From: CAZHMN01 sp964533705
GTDB lineage: Bacteria > Electryoneota > B3-LCP
Reading direction: 5' to 3'
NCBI GenBank assembly: GCA_964533705.1
Contig: CAZHMN010000112.1
Span: 1-7,345 of the forward strand
Length of the DNA: 7,345 nt
Shown: positions 5,247 through 7,345 of the stretch, piece after piece
Numbering within the stretch: position 1 is the first letter of the stretch
How the letters are laid out: every line of letters begins with the position of its first letter
The notes under the pieces: model-generated
Told to the model about the DNA's origin: nothing
Database searches by the model: none
Seen by the model: only the letters and a program-made list of their open reading frames with translations
Program-made: the position numbers and the translations under genes

Positions 5247-6947
5247 GTGAATCGGAATCGATTGAAAGCTAAACTCGAAGAATTGATGAACCTGCCCAGA
5301 GAAACGGAATGGGTCGAGTTCAAGGAGGCCAAGAGCAATTTTGATTTCGATGACCTTGGTAGATATTTCTCGGCCCTCAGCAACGAAGCCAATTTAAAAA
5401 AGCGACCAGCAGGCTGGCTGGTCTTCGGTGTGACAGATAAACCGCCCAGGCAAATCGTAGGGTCGAATTACCGCCTACAAAGTCCAGGCCTCGATAGACT
5501 GAAAAACAAGATCGCTAAACACACAAATTATCAGATTACCTTTGTCGAAATTCATGAACTTCTACTTCCCCAAGGGAGGGTTATTGTATTTGAGATTCCC
5601 CCAGCTCCGCCAGGCATACCAACAGAGTGGGAAGGACAAGTTTTTGGAAGGCACGGTGAATCTCTCAGTCATCTAACCCTTCAAGAAATCGATCAGATTC
5701 GAAAACAAGTAATCCATGAAGACTGGTCTACCTATATTTGTGAAGGTGCAACAATAGATGACCTCGATCCCAATGCCCTTGCTTTCGCGAGGCAGAAGTA
5801 TAAAGAAAAACAGTCTGGATTATCTTCTGAGGTTGATCAGTGGGACGACGCTACTTTCCTGAACAAGGCGAAACTATGTATAGAGGGAAAGATCACGCGA
5901 ACGGCTATCATCCTTCTTGGGAAAAATGAATCTGAACATTTTCTATCACCTTCCATTGCACGTATTACCTGGGTTCTCCGGGATGAAGATGGGATGGAGA
6001 AGGATTACCAGCACTTCGGACCACCGTTGCTTCTAGCCGTCGATCAAGTTTTTAAAAGGATCAGGAATCTGACATATCGTTATCTACCTGATGCCAGCCT
6101 TTTCCCAGAAGAAATCTCGCAATATGATCCATGGGTTATTCGCGAGACTTTACATAACTGTATAGCTCATCAAGACTACACCTTGATGGGGCAAATAAAC
6201 GTGGTCGAGGAGCCAGAATCGCTCCTCTTCACAAATCTGGGCGATTTCATCCCAGGAAGCGTGGAAGAGGTCATCCGGCGCGACGCTCCCCCGGAATTTT
6301 ACCGCAACCGGTTTCTAGCTGAAGTGATGGTCAATTTAAAGATGATTGATACTATTGGCAGCGGGATCAAACGTATGTTCACCAAACAAAGACAGCGCTA
6401 TTTCCCTATGCCCGATTATGATTTAAGCGAGCGACGTCACGTGAAAGTGCGGATCATTGGAAAGGTTATTGATGATAAATATACACGAATGTTGATGGCA
6501 ATGCCGGAACTAAACTTGTTTGATGTTATTGCATTAGATAAAGTTCAAAAGGGGAAATCACTTGCAGTGGAAGAGTATAAGGCATTGAAGAAAAAGCGTC
6601 TGATTGAAGGGCGCCGCCCAAACCTCTACGTCTCGGCCAAAGTGGCTGATATCACGGGAACCCGTGCTGACTATATAAGAAAGCGACCTTTCGACAAGAA
6701 TCACTACAAGATGATGATCGTGAAATATTTGAGGGAATATCAGGAGGCTTCCAGAGTGGAAATAGACAAACTGCTTATCGATAAGATTTCTGATGTTCTA
6801 GACTATCCCCAAAAGAAGAATTTTATCATGAATTTGCTTCAGGAAATGCGGTGTGAAGGAAGCATACGACCAATCGGGGGAAAGCGCGGTAGAGGAACCA
6901 AGTGGGAATTACATAAACCATCATGGAAAGAGAGGATTAGGCAATAA
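5247..6947 (+). CDS. AlbA_2 (Schlafen-type) domain, GHKL-ATPase and winged-helix regulator
   Basis: The 566-residue product has the layout of COG2865-type predicted regulators, often labelled RecG-related or ATP-binding transcriptional regulators. An AlbA_2 domain spans about 16-155, with ETEWVEFKEA (19-28), GWLVFGV (56-62) and FGRHGES (133-139). A GHKL-type ATP-binding domain spans about 285-400, with RETLHNCIAHQDY (299-311; Glu300 and Asn304), NLGDFIPGS (330-338) and DTIGSGIKRMF (368-378). The remainder (about 410-566) is basic and looks like winged-helix DNA-binding segments, ending in a GGKRGRGTKW wing-like turn (544-553). No membrane or signal segment is present, so it should be cytoplasmic. 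Such proteins occur alone and beside restriction or defence genes; no such partner is visible here. The gene is visibly poorer in G+C than nuoN, consistent with transfer. DNA- or RNA-linked ATP-dependent regulation is likely; the target is unknown. Confidence 0.88.
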   Translation: MNRNRLKAKLEELMNLPRETEWVEFKEAKSNFDFDDLGRYFSALSNEANLKKRPAGWLVFGVTDKPPRQIVGSNYRLQSPGLDRLKNKIAKHTNYQITFVEIHELLLPQGRVIVFEIPPAPPGIPTEWEGQVFGRHGESLSHLTLQEIDQIRKQVIHEDWSTYICEGATIDDLDPNALAFARQKYKEKQSGLSSEVDQWDDATFLNKAKLCIEGKITRTAIILLGKNESEHFLSPSIARITWVLRDEDGMEKDYQHFGPPLLLAVDQVFKRIRNLTYRYLPDASLFPEEISQYDPWVIRETLHNCIAHQDYTLMGQINVVEEPESLLFTNLGDFIPGSVEEVIRRDAPPEFYRNRFLAEVMVNLKMIDTIGSGIKRMFTKQRQRYFPMPDYDLSERRHVKVRIIGKVIDDKYTRMLMAMPELNLFDVIALDKVQKGKSLAVEEYKALKKKRLIEGRRPNLYVSAKVADITGTRADYIRKRPFDKNHYKMMIVKYLREYQEASRVEIDKLLIDKISDVLDYPQKKNFIMNLLQEMRCEGSIRPIGGKRGRGTKWELHKPSWKERIRQ

Positions 6948-6948
6948 A

Positions 6949-7013
6949 TTATGTAATTATTAGGAAATAATTTCTTATAAGTGATTGAAATAGAATGGAT
7001 TGTAATTACATAA
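6949..7013. repeat. AT-rich 11-bp inverted repeat after the regulator gene
   Basis: TTATGTAATTA (6949-6959) and TAATTACATAA (7003-7013) are exact reverse complements separated by 43 bases. A smaller palindrome, GAAAT-A-ATTTC (6964-6974), lies inside. The left arm starts 2 bases after the stop codon of the AlbA_2-domain gene. There is no G+C stem or terminal T-run, so it is not a standard terminator. It may be a protein-binding site, a transposon scar, or chance in AT-rich DNA. Confidence 0.55.
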
Positions 7014-7029
7014 GATTATGGTGTACTAT
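7000..7029 (+). promoter_or_regulatory. Tentative promoter for the terminator-ended stretch
   Basis: TTGTAA (7000-7005) and TACTAT (7024-7029) are each 4/6 matches to the -35 and -10 consensus, 18 bases apart. The right arm of the AT-rich inverted repeat (7003-7013) overlaps this site, which would suit an operator. In such AT-rich sequence chance matches are common. Confidence 0.2.
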
Positions 7030-7241
7030 TTTGCCGTAGATTCCGGGGGTTTCCTCCTGATGCTCGGGAGTTTAGTATTTAGTTTTGTGGGGGGTAACTC
7101 GTGAAGGCAGGAAAAAGCGGAAGGGTAGCCAGGACATCCCCGCGAGGGCCATTGCATGGTAAGTTGCTCCGGCCACCCGTCCTGGTGAGACTCATTCTTA
7201 GAAGTTGCGTTTATCTGGCGTTCGGAAACTTTCTGTAGCAC

Positions 7242-7271
7242 TGGAAAGCGGCGGCGAGCCGCCGCACTCCA
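7242..7271. repeat. GCGGCGGC hairpin with TGGA/TCCA base
   Basis: GCGGCGGC (7248-7255) and GCCGCCGC (7258-7265) are perfect complements around GA. TGGA (7242-7245) and TCCA (7268-7271) add a lower stem separated by a small AA/AC internal loop. Hairpins of this type ending in CCGCACTCCA recur between genes in several environmental bacterial lineages, so it is probably a REP-like repeat. No T-run follows directly. Confidence 0.7.
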
Positions 7272-7277
7272 AAATAC

Positions 7278-7302
7278 GCTCCTCCCCCCAAGGAGCTTTT
7301 TT
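7278..7302 (+). terminator. Intrinsic terminator
   Basis: GCTCCT (7278-7283) pairs with AGGAGC (7291-7296) around loop CCCCCCA, followed directly by six T (7297-7302). It is a good rho-independent terminator on the + strand. The nearest upstream coding gene ends 330 bases earlier, so it ends either a long 3' UTR or a separate small RNA. Confidence 0.82.
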
Positions 7303-7314
7303 CATATTTTTACG

Positions 7315-7326
7315 TGCATTAATGCA
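7315..7326. promoter_or_regulatory. TGCATTAATGCA palindrome
   Basis: This is a perfect 12-base palindrome in AT-rich DNA, 12 bases after the terminator. It has the size and symmetry of a dimeric regulator's operator and could belong to a gene beyond the right edge. There is no direct support for function. Confidence 0.3.
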
Positions 7327-7345
7327 ATTTTATGATTAAATTTAC

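Larger units (their letters stand above)
6948..7345. other. Gene-free 3' region with structured, terminator-ended stretch
   Basis: No convincing coding region lies here. The first ~70 bases are very AT-rich and hold an inverted repeat. From about 7030 composition shifts to mixed and G+C-rich, and pairing is visible: CCAGGAC (7129-7135) with GTCCTGG (7179-7185), GGCC (7147-7150) with GGCC (7171-7174) inside it, and CCAT-TGC-ATGG (7149-7159) as an alternative. A GC hairpin (7242-7271) and an intrinsic terminator (7278-7302) follow, then AT-rich sequence to the end. A terminator reading + with no gene for over 300 bases suggests an untranslated transcript or a long 3' UTR of the regulator gene. 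I checked for SRP RNA, RNase P RNA, tmRNA and tRNA signatures and saw none. Confidence 0.5.

Noticed and set aside
4642..7044. Exact 11-base direct repeat CCGTAGATTCC at 4642-4652 and 7034-7044, bracketing the THEP1 and AlbA_2-domain genes like attachment sites.
   Set aside because: Several 11-base matches are expected by chance in about 7.3 kb, the flanking bases do not match, and there is no integrase or tRNA gene beside either copy.
7129..7185. Possible SRP RNA-like core on the - strand (GGCCGGAGCAAC).
   Set aside because: The conserved SRP domain IV core with its GGAA loop and flanking internal loop is not present.
7101..7238. A 45-codon + strand frame starting GTG, preceded by a G-run, with a basic N-terminus and hydrophobic end.
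   Set aside because: The G-run is a poor and distant ribosome-binding site, the frame overlaps the structured stretch, and the hydrophobic segment is interrupted by arginines. Chance is the simpler explanation.
7026..7241. A 71-codon open frame on the - strand in the right-hand gap.
   Set aside because: It has no recognisable motif, no domain-like pattern and no clear ribosome-binding site, and it runs through palindromic sequence.

Overview
The window is bacterial chromosome with every recognisable gene on the + strand. Compact, ordinary genes are separated by intergenic stretches full of hairpins and short repeats. The mixture is a bacterial-type complex I subunit (NuoN), a THEP1-type NTPase, a CGGC-domain protein and intergenic repeat litter (nested G/C-run palindromes, heptamer strings, GCGGCGGC hairpins). 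This suits an uncultured or environmental bacterium, perhaps in or near the FCB-type candidate phyla or the deltaproteobacterial range. That placement is an impression from gene content and repeat style, not a phylogenetic result.

Layout. Bases 1-72 hold the last 23 codons of an unidentified gene. Bases 73-439 contain no gene but are dense in structure: a repeated ~60-bp unit carrying a CCCACAGC hairpin (128-187 and 301-359) brackets a second hairpin (199-222) and a nested three-stem palindrome (235-283). Next come nuoN (440-1885) with a strong intrinsic terminator (1911-1940), then a PhzF-family isomerase-like enzyme (1994-2881). A probable three-gene transcription unit follows: a YpeA-like GNAT acetyltransferase (3001-3426), a cysteine-rich CGGC-domain protein (3464-3829) and a six-helix membrane protein with a TTG start (3878-4522). 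A THEP1-family nucleoside-triphosphatase (4653-5195) and a large AlbA_2/Schlafen plus GHKL-ATPase plus winged-helix regulator (5247-6947) close the coding part. Bases 6948-7345 appear non-coding: an AT-rich 11-bp inverted repeat, a structured stretch, a GC hairpin and a second strong intrinsic terminator (7278-7302).

How the genes relate. There is no single obvious pathway. NuoN would work in the proton-pumping membrane arm of complex I, but the gene just before it does not look like nuoM, so it may lie outside a standard nuo operon. The GNAT, CGGC and membrane genes are 37 and 48 bases apart and may be co-transcribed. The last gene is the best candidate for a recently acquired regulatory or defence-type gene, because it is visibly poorer in G+C than nuoN and is followed by AT-rich inverted-repeat DNA.

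The most novel-looking items are the membrane protein built from three copies of a two-helix unit, the composite hairpin cluster upstream of nuoN, the 7-base-periodic repeats in three separate gaps, and the terminator-ended non-coding stretch near the right end. I did not find convincing evidence of a complete new multi-gene system.
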